Assembly (NCBI GenBank): GCA_021496925.1
Contig: CP053915.1
Coordinates: 1,798,001 to 1,862,000 of the forward strand
From: Acidovorax sp. YS12
GTDB lineage: Bacteria; Pseudomonadota; Gammaproteobacteria; Burkholderiales; Burkholderiaceae_C
Reading direction: 5' to 3'
DNA length: 64,000 bases
In this document: positions 46,026-53,957 of the stretch, one piece after another
Layout of the letters: each line of letters begins with the position of its first letter
Position numbering within the stretch: the stretch's first letter is position 1
Position numbers and translations under genes: made by a program
The notes under the pieces: generated by a model
The model's database searches: none
Told to the model about the DNA's origin: nothing
Seen by the model: only the letters and a program-made list of their open reading frames with translations

Positions 46026-47279
46026 ATGGCAGATAACCCCCCCGCGCCCCTGCCCGCCGAGGCCCTGCGCGCGCAGTTCCCGGTGCTGGCGCAGTCCATC
46101 CACGGCCAGCCCCTGGCCTACCTGGACAACGCCGCCACCACGCAGATGCCGCTGCCCGTGCTGGCGGCGCTGCAGCAGTTCGAGACCACGCAGCGCGCCA
46201 ACATCCACCGTGGCGTGCACGCGCTGAGCCAGCGCGCCACCGACGCCTTCGAGCAGGCCCGCGCCACGCTCAAGCAGTTCATCGGCGCGCAGGCCGAGCA
46301 CGAACTCGTCTTCACCTCGGGCACCACCGAGGCGCTCAACCTCGTGGCCCAGGGCCTGTGGGCCGCCGGGCAGGGCCGGGCCTGGCTGCGCCCGGGCGAC
46401 CGCATCATCGTCAGCGGGCTGGAGCACCACGCCAACCTGCTGCCCTGGCAGCAGGCCGCGCGCCTGAGCGGCGCCGAGCTGGCCATCCTGCAACCCGACG
46501 GTGCGGGCCGCCTGCACGCCAGCGACCTGGCGGCCCTGCTCACGCCGCGCACGCGCGTGTTCGCGCTCACCGCCTGCGCCAACGCCAGCGGCGAGCGCCC
46601 GCCCTACGAGGCGCTGCTGGCCCAGGCCGCGCAGGCGGGCGCACTCACCGTGCTAGACGCGGCGCAGGCTGTGGCGCATGACACACCGGTGCTGGCAAGG
46701 CTTGACTGCGACTTTCTGGCCTTCTCGGGCCACAAGATGTACGGCCCCATGGGCACCGGCGTGCTGGCAGGGCGGCGCAGCGCGCTGGCACGCCTGCACC
46801 CGCTGCGCCTGGGTGGCGACATGGTGGAGTCGGTGCAGTGGCACACGGCGCGCTTTGCCGGCCTGCCCGCGCGCCTGGAAGGCGGCACCCCCAACGTGGC
46901 AGGCGCCGTGGGACTGGCTGCGGCGGCCCGGTTCATCGACGCCACCGGGCGCGCCGCCATCGACGCGCATGTCCGCGGGCTGCGCGCGCTGGCATTGCAG
47001 GGCCTGCAAGGTATTCCCGGCATCACCGTGCTGGCGCCGCACGCCACGCAAGCGGGGCTGGTGTCGTTCGTGGCCCGGGGCGTGCACCCGCACGACATTG
47101 GCACCCTGCTGGACGAGCGCGGCATCGCCGTGCGCACCGGCCACCATTGCGCCCAGCCGCTGCTGGCGCACCTGGGCCTGGGGCCCACCACGCGCGCCTC
47201 GTTCGCGCTCTACAACACGGAAGACGAAGTGCGGCGGCTGGTGCAGGCCGTCGCCCACGCCATGGAGGTGCTGCAATGA
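46026..47279 (+). CDS. sufS: cysteine desulfurase SufS
   Basis: This 417-residue PLP enzyme releases sulfur from cysteine for cluster assembly. The PLP-binding Lys237 is in FSGHKMYGPMG. The active-site Cys375 is in RTGHHCAQPLL, on the short loop of the group II (SufS/CsdA) type. N-terminal YLDNAATTQMP and HRGVHALSQRATDA are typical. A strong AGGAGG lies just before the ATG at 46026. With no sufE in the cluster, the sulfur acceptor is presumably SufU. Confidence 0.96.
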   Translation: MADNPPAPLPAEALRAQFPVLAQSIHGQPLAYLDNAATTQMPLPVLAALQQFETTQRANIHRGVHALSQRATDAFEQARATLKQFIGAQAEHELVFTSGTTEALNLVAQGLWAAGQGRAWLRPGDRIIVSGLEHHANLLPWQQAARLSGAELAILQPDGAGRLHASDLAALLTPRTRVFALTACANASGERPPYEALLAQAAQAGALTVLDAAQAVAHDTPVLARLDCDFLAFSGHKMYGPMGTGVLAGRRSALARLHPLRLGGDMVESVQWHTARFAGLPARLEGGTPNVAGAVGLAAAARFIDATGRAAIDAHVRGLRALALQGLQGIPGITVLAPHATQAGLVSFVARGVHPHDIGTLLDERGIAVRTGHHCAQPLLAHLGLGPTTRASFALYNTEDEVRRLVQAVAHAMEVLQ

Positions 47280-47746
47280 GCCAGGCGGAACAGGACCTGT
47301 ACCAGGAAGTGGTGCTGGAACACAAGCGCGCGCCGCGCAACTACGGCCACCTGGCGCACCCCACGCACCAGGCCGAGGGCACCAACCCGTCGTGCGGCGA
47401 CCGCATCGCCGTCGAGCTGGCGCTGGAGCACGGCACGGTGCGCGACATCGCCTTCACCGGCCAGGGCTGCGCCATCTGCATGGCGTCCACTTCAATGATG
47501 ACCGAGGCCGTGAAAGGCCGCGAGGTGGCCGCCGCCCAGGCGCTGCAGCAGCACTTTCGCGCCGTGCTCACGGGCGAGGAAGCACCCGAGGTCGCGCCAC
47601 TGGGCAAGCTCGTGAGTCTGGCGGGCGTGCGCCAGTACCCCAGCCGCATCAAGTGCGCGCTGCTGGGCTGGCATGCGCTGATGCACGCCATCGCCACCCC
47701 GCAAGGCGCCACGCCAGCGCCCACGCCCCCGGAGGAGCGGCCATGA
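47276..47746 (+). CDS. sufU: Fe-S assembly sulfur-transfer protein SufU
   Basis: This 156-residue SufU-type protein has three conserved cysteines in NPSCGD, GQGCAICMAS and RIKCALLGW, with the SufU-type insertion between the second and third. In Gram-positive bacteria SufU is a zinc-dependent sulfur acceptor for SufS. The start overlaps the sufS stop (ATGA). The C-terminal tail is Pro/Ala-rich. Confidence 0.94.
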   Translation: MSQAEQDLYQEVVLEHKRAPRNYGHLAHPTHQAEGTNPSCGDRIAVELALEHGTVRDIAFTGQGCAICMASTSMMTEAVKGREVAAAQALQQHFRAVLTGEEAPEVAPLGKLVSLAGVRQYPSRIKCALLGWHALMHAIATPQGATPAPTPPEERP

Positions 47747-48303
47747 CGCACCGCCACACGCGCGAGGATGTGCTGGTGCGCCGCGGCGTGACGGTGGAGG
47801 CCATTCCGAGTGGCGAACCCCTCACGCTTCAGGCGGGCCAGCTGGCGCAGATCACCCAGGCACTCGGCGGCTCGTTCACCCTCGCGGTGGAAGGCCAGTT
47901 GGTGCGCCTGAAAGGCCAGGATGCCGATGCCATCGGCAAGCAGCCGCCCGCCGCCCTGGACATTCCGGCGGACCTGCACATCGACGCGCTGGAGCCGCTG
48001 GTGTGGGAACAGCTACGCACCTGCTACGACCCGGAGATCCCGGTCAACATCGTTGACCTGGGCTTGGTGTACCGCGTGGCCTTCGAGCCCATGGACGACG
48101 GCAGCGCGGACAAGGTGCGCGCCGTGATCGACATGACGCTTACCGCCCCCGGCTGCGGCATGGGCGAATCCATCGCCAACGAGGTATGCGACAAGGTGCT
48201 GGCGCTGCCGCGCGTGGGCGAAATCACCGTAAACCTGGTCTTCACGCCGCCCTGGGACCGCTCCAGGATGTCTGAGGCCGCGCTGCTGGCGCTGGGGCTG
48301 TAG
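47743..48303 (+). CDS. sufT: putative Fe-S cluster assembly protein SufT (DUF59/MIP18)
   Basis: This 186-residue protein carries a MIP18/DUF59 domain in its second half: YDPEIPVNIVDLGLVYRV, MTLTAPGCGMGESIANEV, and VNLVFTPPWDRSRMSEAAL. The N-terminal 80 residues are the SufT-specific part. It promotes Fe-S maturation in several bacteria. A GGAGGAG site precedes the ATG at 47743, and the start overlaps the sufU stop. It is the last suf gene. Confidence 0.92.
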   Translation: MTHRHTREDVLVRRGVTVEAIPSGEPLTLQAGQLAQITQALGGSFTLAVEGQLVRLKGQDADAIGKQPPAALDIPADLHIDALEPLVWEQLRTCYDPEIPVNIVDLGLVYRVAFEPMDDGSADKVRAVIDMTLTAPGCGMGESIANEVCDKVLALPRVGEITVNLVFTPPWDRSRMSEAALLALGL

Positions 48304-48322
48304 CCACCCGGTCCAGGACGTG

Positions 48323-48355
48323 AAAAAGCCCCGACGTGCCACGGCACGCCGGGGC
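48323..48355 (-). terminator. terminator of the nnrS-DUF2249 unit
   Basis: A 13-bp stem (GCCCCGACGTGCC with GGCACGCCGGGGC, one A-C mismatch) with a 2-nt loop is followed on the minus strand by TTTTT. It lies 9 bp after the DUF2249 stop and may also stop suf transcription from the other side. Confidence 0.8.
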
Positions 48356-48363
48356 CCAAACTT

Positions 48364-48654
48364 TCAGCCGCCGCAGGAGCCGCAGCACGTGCCGGCGGCA
48401 TGCGCCTTGTTACCCGCCGCGGCCTGCTTGCCAATTTCCACGCGCCACAGGTCTGGCCCCGCTTGCAGGTAGCTCCACTTGACCTGGCCGGGGGTGCGGC
48501 CCTCCAGCTGCATGTGCAGGGGCACCGGATTGTGGTCGTTGACGATGACGAAGGCCTCGCCCACGTTCAAGGCGTCGAAGCGCGCGAAGATCTGCGCGTG
48601 ACGCTCGTAGGGGGCGATGGTGCGCACGTCGATTTCAGCCAGGGTAGCGTTCAT
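48364..48654 (-). CDS. DUF2249 domain protein with Cys-rich tail
   Basis: This 96-residue soluble protein has the DUF2249 core: IDVRTIAPYERHAQIFARFDAL, then FVIVNDHNPVPLHMQLEG and a WRVEI strand. The tail is short and Cys/Gly-rich, CCGSCGG, a possible metal or cluster ligand set. The family is often found with nitrosative-stress and denitrification genes. It lies 50 bp after nnrS, on the same strand, and ends at a terminator. Its biochemical role is unknown. Confidence 0.82.
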   Translation of the reverse strand: MNATLAEIDVRTIAPYERHAQIFARFDALNVGEAFVIVNDHNPVPLHMQLEGRTPGQVKWSYLQAGPDLWRVEIGKQAAAGNKAHAAGTCCGSCGG

Positions 48655-48704
48655 GGAAACAACCTTTCAACAGAGGGAAACAACCAGGAGTAAGGGAAAA
48701 AAAC

Positions 48705-49892
48705 TCAACCGTCCTTGCCGTCGAGCCGCGTGCGCGTCAGCCAGGGGGTGTAGATGAAGAGATAGATGGCAAAAGCCAGCGCCCACAGGCAGGCAGCTGC
48801 CTCCAGCGCATAGGCATACCAGCCAGGCTGCAGCGCCGGCACCAGCACGCGCAACACGGCCGCTGCGAGCACCAAGGCATACGCCGCCACCTCGCCCCGC
48901 CCCGCCTGCAGCGGTCGTCCGGTATGGCCGCGCGCCGTGCGCGTCACCATGCCGATGATCAGCCCGCCGATCACGCCAACGCCGAAGGCATGCACCGCCA
49001 GGGACAGCGGCACCCAGCCCCCCTGCGCCAGCGCCAGCAGCGCGAAGCCCAGCGGCAACCAGGCATAGGAGGCATGCAACACCCACAGGATGGGGCGGCC
49101 CAGCGTCACCTGCGGGCGCCACATCCACAAGCGCACTGCATGAAGCGCCGCGGCTACGGCGCTTGCCACGGCCACCAGCGCCGCCGGGGCAGCAAACACC
49201 CACAGCGCCAAGGCAACCGCCGTCACGCCCAGCACAGACAGTTCGAGCGAACGCGGCATCTGGATGACCAGCCCCGGCGTGACGTTCTTGGTGAACATGG
49301 GCACCACGCGCCCGGCCATCACGCACACCACCATCAGGATCAGCCCCAGTTCGGCATACAGCGCCGACACCGGCGGCACAGACACCCACTGCAACACCGA
49401 GAGATGGAACACCCCATTCGCCAGGGCCATCAGCAGCAGCAGCGAAATCAAGGGCATGTTGCGCTTGTTGCCAGCCTGCACGAGCACCCGCAGCAGCGCC
49501 ATCGCAACGGCGGGAAGCAGCAGCACATCAATCGCCGCAAACACCGGATAGGGTGCAACGAACAGCGCCACCCGCGCCGCCAGCCAAAGCAGCGCCAGAC
49601 CGGCAAGCAGCGGCCCCCGGGGCGTAGGCAGGCCGGTCCAGGCCTTGACCGCAGTCAACAAAAAACCGGCCACCACGCCAGCGGCAAAGCCAAACAGCAT
49701 CTCATGCCCATGCCACAGCACGCCCGGCATAGGCAAGGCAAAACGTACATGGCCGAGGAACATGGCGACCCAAAGCGGCACCGACAGACATGCCAGCAAC
49801 GCCGTGCCCAGATAGAAGGGACGAAACCCCAGACGGAACACGGGCCAGCCCTGCAGCGCGAAAGGGGACGGTGTTTTGTCGAGGATCTGCAT
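48705..49892 (-). CDS. nnrS: NnrS family membrane protein
   Basis: This 395-residue inner-membrane protein belongs to the NnrS family, linked to protection from nitrosative stress in Vibrio and found with NO-responsive genes. About 12 hydrophobic helices are visible. Conserved stretches include GFRPFYLGTALLAC near the N-terminus, WHGHEMLFGFAAGVVAGFLLTA, AGRVVPMFTKN and GGLIIGMVTRTARGHTGRPL. Several His and Met could bind heme or copper. The ATG at 49892 (MQILDKTPSPF) is preferred; a longer frame begins inside the upstream palindrome. The palindromic operator lies 64-80 bp before this start. Confidence 0.9.
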   Translation of the reverse strand: MQILDKTPSPFALQGWPVFRLGFRPFYLGTALLACLSVPLWVAMFLGHVRFALPMPGVLWHGHEMLFGFAAGVVAGFLLTAVKAWTGLPTPRGPLLAGLALLWLAARVALFVAPYPVFAAIDVLLLPAVAMALLRVLVQAGNKRNMPLISLLLLMALANGVFHLSVLQWVSVPPVSALYAELGLILMVVCVMAGRVVPMFTKNVTPGLVIQMPRSLELSVLGVTAVALALWVFAAPAALVAVASAVAAALHAVRLWMWRPQVTLGRPILWVLHASYAWLPLGFALLALAQGGWVPLSLAVHAFGVGVIGGLIIGMVTRTARGHTGRPLQAGRGEVAAYALVLAAAVLRVLVPALQPGWYAYALEAAACLWALAFAIYLFIYTPWLTRTRLDGKDG

Positions 49893-49929
49893 GAAGCGGC
49901 CCGGGATAGGTGAGAAACCAGATGGCAAG

Positions 49930-49949
49930 CTGCAGGCACGAACCTGCAG
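49930..49949 (-). promoter_or_regulatory. hairpin in the nnrS leader
   Basis: CTGCAGG-6 nt-CCTGCAG forms a perfect 7-bp inverted repeat between the palindromic operator and the nnrS start. It could be an RNA hairpin or a protein site. Confidence 0.3.
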
Positions 49950-49955
49950 TTTAAT

Positions 49956-49972
49956 GTTCATTTTATATGAAT
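49956..49972. promoter_or_regulatory. 17-bp palindromic operator upstream of nnrS
   Basis: GTTCATTTTATATGAAT is an inverted repeat (TTCAT-5 nt-ATGAA) followed by GTTAAAAACC. It matches the sufB site ATTCATACCATATGAAT plus ATTAAAACC at the arms and in the flank. It lies in the divergent region between nnrS and the small secreted protein gene and could control either. Confidence 0.6.
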
Positions 49973-50065
49973 GTTAAAAACCGCGATAGCTACGGGATTG
50001 CGCTGCCCCTGCAACGGCCGTGCGCGTGGCAGCATGGCGCACCACCACACGACATCGTTGCTGCC

Positions 50066-50287
50066 ATGCCCACCTTGACCTACCGATACGCACTGTGCCT
50101 ACTTCTGGTTTGCAGCTTGGCCACGCCGCACGCGGCGCTCGCCAAGAAGAAGCACCGCGGCGGCGGTAGCACGCAAACGCAGCGCAGCAGTTCGGAGGAA
50201 ACCAAAGCCGAACGCGAGCGCCGACTCACCCGGGAATGCAAGGGCATGCCAAATGCGGGCGCTTGCCTGGGGTATGTCCACCGCTGA
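50066..50287 (+). CDS. small secreted hypothetical protein
   Basis: A 73-residue product is predicted with a signal peptide (ALCLLLVCSLATPHAALA). The mature part is short, basic and charged (KKKHRGGG, then EETKAERERRLTRECKG) with two cysteines, C55 in RECKG and C64 in GACLG, that could form a disulfide. The ATG at 50066 is chosen because it begins the signal peptide. No family is recognised. It precedes the pilin operon and shares a divergent promoter region with nnrS. Confidence 0.55.
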   Translation: MPTLTYRYALCLLLVCSLATPHAALAKKKHRGGGSTQTQRSSSEETKAERERRLTRECKGMPNAGACLGYVHR

Positions 50288-50353
50288 TCGGGTCAGCCAA
50301 ACCACTCATCCGGCACGAGGGGCACGGAGCGACACGCCGCCTAGCATGAAGGC

Positions 50354-50848
50354 ATGTGTTCTCCTCGCCTCCATCCCCGTGAACGTTCAAGTGGTTTCAC
50401 TACCATCGAATTGATGGTGACTATTGCCATCATCGCCATCCTGGCAGCCATCGCCGCACCCAGTTTCACACCGCTGATCGAACGCTGGCGTGTGCGTCAG
50501 GCAACGGAAGCGCTGCAATCGACCATTTACCTTGCCCGCTCCGAGGCCCTTAAACGCAGCGGCGGCATCACCATCGTCCCTGACACAAGCGCATGGGAGG
50601 GTTGGAAAGTCAAAGACAGCTCTGGCAACACCTTGCAAGTGGTGCCACCCACAGCAAAAGTCACCATTTCTCTAGACAAGGGGGCGGGTTCGATCACCGT
50701 CGATCGCTGGGGCATGCTTTTGTTTGGCAGCACTACCACAGCCACCACCTTGGATTTCACCATCGCCCCAGACAGCGGCAACACCGCCAACACCCAGCAC
50801 CTGTGCGTAGGAGCAGGCGGGCGCGTCGCGCAGAAATCCACCTGCTGA
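50354..50848 (+). CDS. fimT: type IV pilus minor pilin, GspH/FimT family (first copy)
   Basis: This 164-residue pseudopilin has a class III signal GFTTIELMV, where the peptidase cuts after Gly and methylates Phe. A hydrophobic N-terminal helix (AIIAILAAIAAPSF) and the FimT/GspH pattern LARSEALKR follow. The globular part ends with a Cys pair (HLCVGAGG... and STC). It starts the minor-pilin operon. A second related gene follows 22 bp later. Confidence 0.88.
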   Translation: MCSPRLHPRERSSGFTTIELMVTIAIIAILAAIAAPSFTPLIERWRVRQATEALQSTIYLARSEALKRSGGITIVPDTSAWEGWKVKDSSGNTLQVVPPTAKVTISLDKGAGSITVDRWGMLLFGSTTTATTLDFTIAPDSGNTANTQHLCVGAGGRVAQKSTC

Positions 50849-50870
50849 ACGTCACCGAAAGGTCATTGCC

Positions 50871-51437
50871 ATGCGCACTCTCACAGTGATCCACGCCAGC
50901 CCCAGTCTGCTAACCGCAGGCGGATTCACCACTGTGGAACTGCTGGTATCGATCGCGGTGCTGGGCGTGCTCACTGCCATTGCGGTGCCCAATCTCATAC
51001 CGCTGGTGGAGAGCTGGCGTGTGATGCAAACCACCAATCACCTTCAAGACACTCTGAGCTTCGCTCGCTCCGAGGCCATCAAACGTGGTGGACAGGTCGT
51101 TATTCAAAAGATCAGTGCGTCCAACTGCCCCACTGGTACGCGCGACTGGGACTGCGGTTGGATCGTCTGCCACGACGCCAACGGCAATGGCTCCTGCAAC
51201 ACGACGGATCCCGTATTGCAGCGAATCGATGCACCGGCGAAAGTGCAAGTCACACGTACCGGCGGGGGCGCCAGCATCAAGTTCAACCGCTGGGGTTTGG
51301 TTGACGGCACCTGGCTCGGTTTCAGTCTCATTCCCCTCGACAAAAGCACCAACCATCCCGGAGCGCGTGGCCTTTGCATGAGCTCGGGTGGTCGCATCCG
51401 CATTCTTCCTCCCCAGGACATTCCATGCACCGGCTAA
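50871..51437 (+). CDS. fimU: type IV pilus minor pilin, GspH/FimT family (second copy)
   Basis: This 188-residue pseudopilin has the prepilin motif GGFTTVELLVSIAVLGVLTAIA and the family stretch FARSEAIKR. Its globular part holds several cysteines (NCPTGTRDWDCGWIVCHD). It is the second FimT/FimU-like gene in a row, by position equivalent to FimU of Pseudomonas. The symbol is by analogy only. Its stop overlaps the likely pilV start. Confidence 0.82.
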   Translation: MRTLTVIHASPSLLTAGGFTTVELLVSIAVLGVLTAIAVPNLIPLVESWRVMQTTNHLQDTLSFARSEAIKRGGQVVIQKISASNCPTGTRDWDCGWIVCHDANGNGSCNTTDPVLQRIDAPAKVQVTRTGGGASIKFNRWGLVDGTWLGFSLIPLDKSTNHPGARGLCMSSGGRIRILPPQDIPCTG

Positions 51438-52093
51438 CCCCTATGCACACCCCAAACCCACAGAACCAGCGCGGTATCACGCTGATCGAATCGCTCATCG
51501 CAATCGTCATTGCGGGCCTAGGTATCCTGGGTATCGTCGGTGTACAAATGCGCACCTTGTCCGATACGCAAACTACCGTGCGGCGTGCACAGGCCATACG
51601 CCTGATTGAAGATTTGAGCGAACGCATGAAGGTCAACCCGAATGCACAGGCCGTCCTGAGCAGTTATGTCTCCGACTTCAGCGACGAACCCACACCAGGC
51701 AACTGTGCTAGCTCTGCTACAGGCTGCACGCAAGCCCAGCAAGCCGCCTACGACTTGGCTGTTTGGAAGAAAAACGTCAAAACCCTTCCCCTGGGCCAGG
51801 CCAAGATATTCGTTCCCCCGGCGGAAAGCGCGGTGGACGCCACGGGCCGCCGCCAGATCGGCGTGATGATTGCTTGGCGCGAAAACGAGCGCGACAGCGG
51901 CGCAAACTACAAAAACGATATCGACGCCACCAAAGTACGTAACACCAGCGGTGCCCTCCAAGATGGCGCCGGCAGCGCCAACGCCTGCCCCGCGGACCGC
52001 ACCTGCCACCTGCAATACATCGCCGTTTCTGCCCGCTGCGCGCCCTACAAGCCGGGCACCGGTGCAGCCCAGTATTTCTGCCCAGGGGCTTGA
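51425..52093 (+). CDS. pilV: type IV pilus modification/minor pilin PilV
   Basis: This 222-residue minor pilin has prepilin motif RGITLIESLIAIVIAGLGILG. The segment VRRAQAIRLIEDLSERMKVNP is typical of PilV. The ATG at 51425 has AGGA at a suitable distance and overlaps the previous stop; ATG 51443 is an alternative. It is followed by pilW with a 1-bp gap between stop and start. Confidence 0.88.
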   Translation: MHRLTPMHTPNPQNQRGITLIESLIAIVIAGLGILGIVGVQMRTLSDTQTTVRRAQAIRLIEDLSERMKVNPNAQAVLSSYVSDFSDEPTPGNCASSATGCTQAQQAAYDLAVWKKNVKTLPLGQAKIFVPPAESAVDATGRRQIGVMIAWRENERDSGANYKNDIDATKVRNTSGALQDGAGSANACPADRTCHLQYIAVSARCAPYKPGTGAAQYFCPGA

Positions 52094-52094
52094 A

Positions 52095-53060
52095 ATGACT
52101 ATAAAAGCCACAGCTTCTCCCGCCCGCACCTCCAGGGCGCATCGCACTGAAAAGCCAAATAGCCGAGAAATCGGTGTGCATCCACCGCAAGCGCAACGCG
52201 GATTCTCGCTACTGGAGCTCATGATAGGGCTCACCATCGGGCTGATCGTTATTGGCGTGGCCATGGGGGCGCTCCTCATCTCACGTGGCGTATCCGGCAC
52301 CGTGAGCGACGCCAGCGGCATCCAGCAGCAGGCAAGCTATGCCATGCGCGTCATCGGTACGCAGCTGCGCCAGGCAGGCTCACTGCGCCTCAACCTGAGC
52401 CCCAACACCTCAGCCTCTGCCGCTGCAGCCGCTGCGTCCGGTGTGGGCGGCGATGCATACCTGACAGAGGTGGCCTTTGAAACCCTCGCCCCATCAACTG
52501 GTGGTACTGCATTCGACCCCGCATCCGACACCATTACCGGTACGAACACCTCTCTGACCACAGGCTACCGTCGGTACAAAGAGCCCGTCTATAGCGCGTC
52601 CGCCGAAGAATCGCTGGTGCGCAACTGCCTGGGGGGCCCTGCCGAAGCCAACAAGGATCAGAAAGTGGAGAGTGTTTTCACCTTCAACGCCAGCACCAAC
52701 GAACTGCGCTGTAGCGGCAACGGTATGGCAGCGCAGCCGATTCTTCAGAACGTAGCCAACTTCCAGGTGCGTTACCTGGTGCAAAACAACACAACCATGA
52801 CCTCCACCGGCAGCCTAATGCGAAACGTGGTTGCGGCCGATGTCAGCAACTGGAGCCAAGTGCAGGCTGTCGAAGTCTGCCTGGTGCTCTACGGCAACGA
52901 ACCCATCAATATGACGGGCCTCGACGCGAGCGCCACCACTTACACAGACTGCGACGGAACCACCTCAGTGAACATGGCCACTCTCACTGGCGAACGTGCG
53001 CGGCGCATGCACCTTCTGTTCCGCAACGTCTTCCAGCTGCGCAGCCAGGGGCTCACTTGA
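52095..53060 (+). CDS. pilW: type IV pilus minor pilin PilW
   Basis: This 321-residue minor pilin has prepilin motif RGFSLLELMIGLTIGLIVIG after a long 36-residue basic leader. The large globular domain contains YAMRVIGTQLRQAGSL, which is characteristic of PilW. It ends in RARRMHLLFRNVFQLRSQ. It is part of the fimT-fimU-pilV-pilW-pilX-pilY1-pilE order also known from Pseudomonas. Confidence 0.88.
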   Translation: MTIKATASPARTSRAHRTEKPNSREIGVHPPQAQRGFSLLELMIGLTIGLIVIGVAMGALLISRGVSGTVSDASGIQQQASYAMRVIGTQLRQAGSLRLNLSPNTSASAAAAAASGVGGDAYLTEVAFETLAPSTGGTAFDPASDTITGTNTSLTTGYRRYKEPVYSASAEESLVRNCLGGPAEANKDQKVESVFTFNASTNELRCSGNGMAAQPILQNVANFQVRYLVQNNTTMTSTGSLMRNVVAADVSNWSQVQAVEVCLVLYGNEPINMTGLDASATTYTDCDGTTSVNMATLTGERARRMHLLFRNVFQLRSQGLT

Positions 53061-53071
53061 CAGATCACGCC

Positions 53072-53866
53072 ATGACCCAAGCTCATCTCCCCCCCTCCCG
53101 GACATCACACCACCAGCACGGTGTCGCGTTGTTTGTCGTCATAGTGGTCGTGCTGCTCTCCTCCCTGCTGGTCATGTGGGGGGCGCGCACCTCGCTATTT
53201 AACGAACTCGTCGTAGGCAACGACGCAGACTACCAGCGTGCCTTCGCAGCCGCTCAATCCCTGATACAGGATGCCGAACTCGATATCCGTAGTGCCGAGC
53301 CCGACACGAACAATAAAACCGCCGACGGCGTGGATTGCAGCCCAGGCGGAGATATTTGCCGCATGGGGCTCAGCGATTACCAAATCCCGGCCTCGCGAGA
53401 AAACGAGAAGGTCGGCATTCTGCTGGCCAAACTTGCCACCAGTCACTCCAACACCGAAGGCTGTCAGAAAGGCCTGTGCATCAAACGCACGGGCAAACAG
53501 GACTTCTGGAACGACACCGCCACCCTGGCCAAAATGACCAACAGTGCCGTGGGCGCGCGCTACGGCCAATTCACCGGCGCTGCCAAAGGTAGCTCCAGCG
53601 CACCCGCCAACCCCATCCTGGCGGACACCAGTGCCGCAAACAAGGGAGGCTGGTACTGGATTGAGATCATGCCGTACATCAAGCCCGCCACGGGAGGTAA
53701 CGGTCTCATCGTCAACGCTAGCGCCACCAGCAGTAACGAGCCAGAGCTGCTGCGCCCCAATTTAGACCCCAACGTTGCCTACCGCATCACCGCTTTGGCC
53801 TATGGACTCAAAGGTTCAATGGTAGTAGTGCAAGAAACCTACGCCCAGCAAAGGCGCAAGGATTGA
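53072..53866 (+). CDS. pilX: type IV pilus assembly protein PilX
   Basis: This 264-residue minor pilin has an N-terminal helix QHGVALFVVIVVVLLSSLLV without the usual Glu at position 5, as in other PilX/GspK-type tips. The family stretch RAFAAAQSLIQDAELDIRS follows. The ATG at 53072 is preferred over a TTG at 53057 that overlaps pilW. Four cysteines lie in the globular part. It precedes pilY1 with a repeat element in between. Confidence 0.85.
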   Translation: MTQAHLPPSRTSHHQHGVALFVVIVVVLLSSLLVMWGARTSLFNELVVGNDADYQRAFAAAQSLIQDAELDIRSAEPDTNNKTADGVDCSPGGDICRMGLSDYQIPASRENEKVGILLAKLATSHSNTEGCQKGLCIKRTGKQDFWNDTATLAKMTNSAVGARYGQFTGAAKGSSSAPANPILADTSAANKGGWYWIEIMPYIKPATGGNGLIVNASATSSNEPELLRPNLDPNVAYRITALAYGLKGSMVVVQETYAQQRRKD

Positions 53867-53880
53867 ACGCCCTCCCAGGC

Positions 53881-53932
53881 AAAAACAATAGCTGCTAACG
53901 CAAGCCCAGTGGCACTTGGAGCCCTTTTTTAT
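53881..53932. repeat. dispersed repeat element, copy 10
   Basis: AATAGCTGCTAACGCAAGCC followed by GCACTTGGAGCCCTTTTTT closely matches the copy within miaA. It occupies the 91-bp gap between pilX and pilY1 within the pilus operon. Confidence 0.7.
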
Positions 53933-53957
53933 GCAAAACCGACCACAGGAGCGCATC

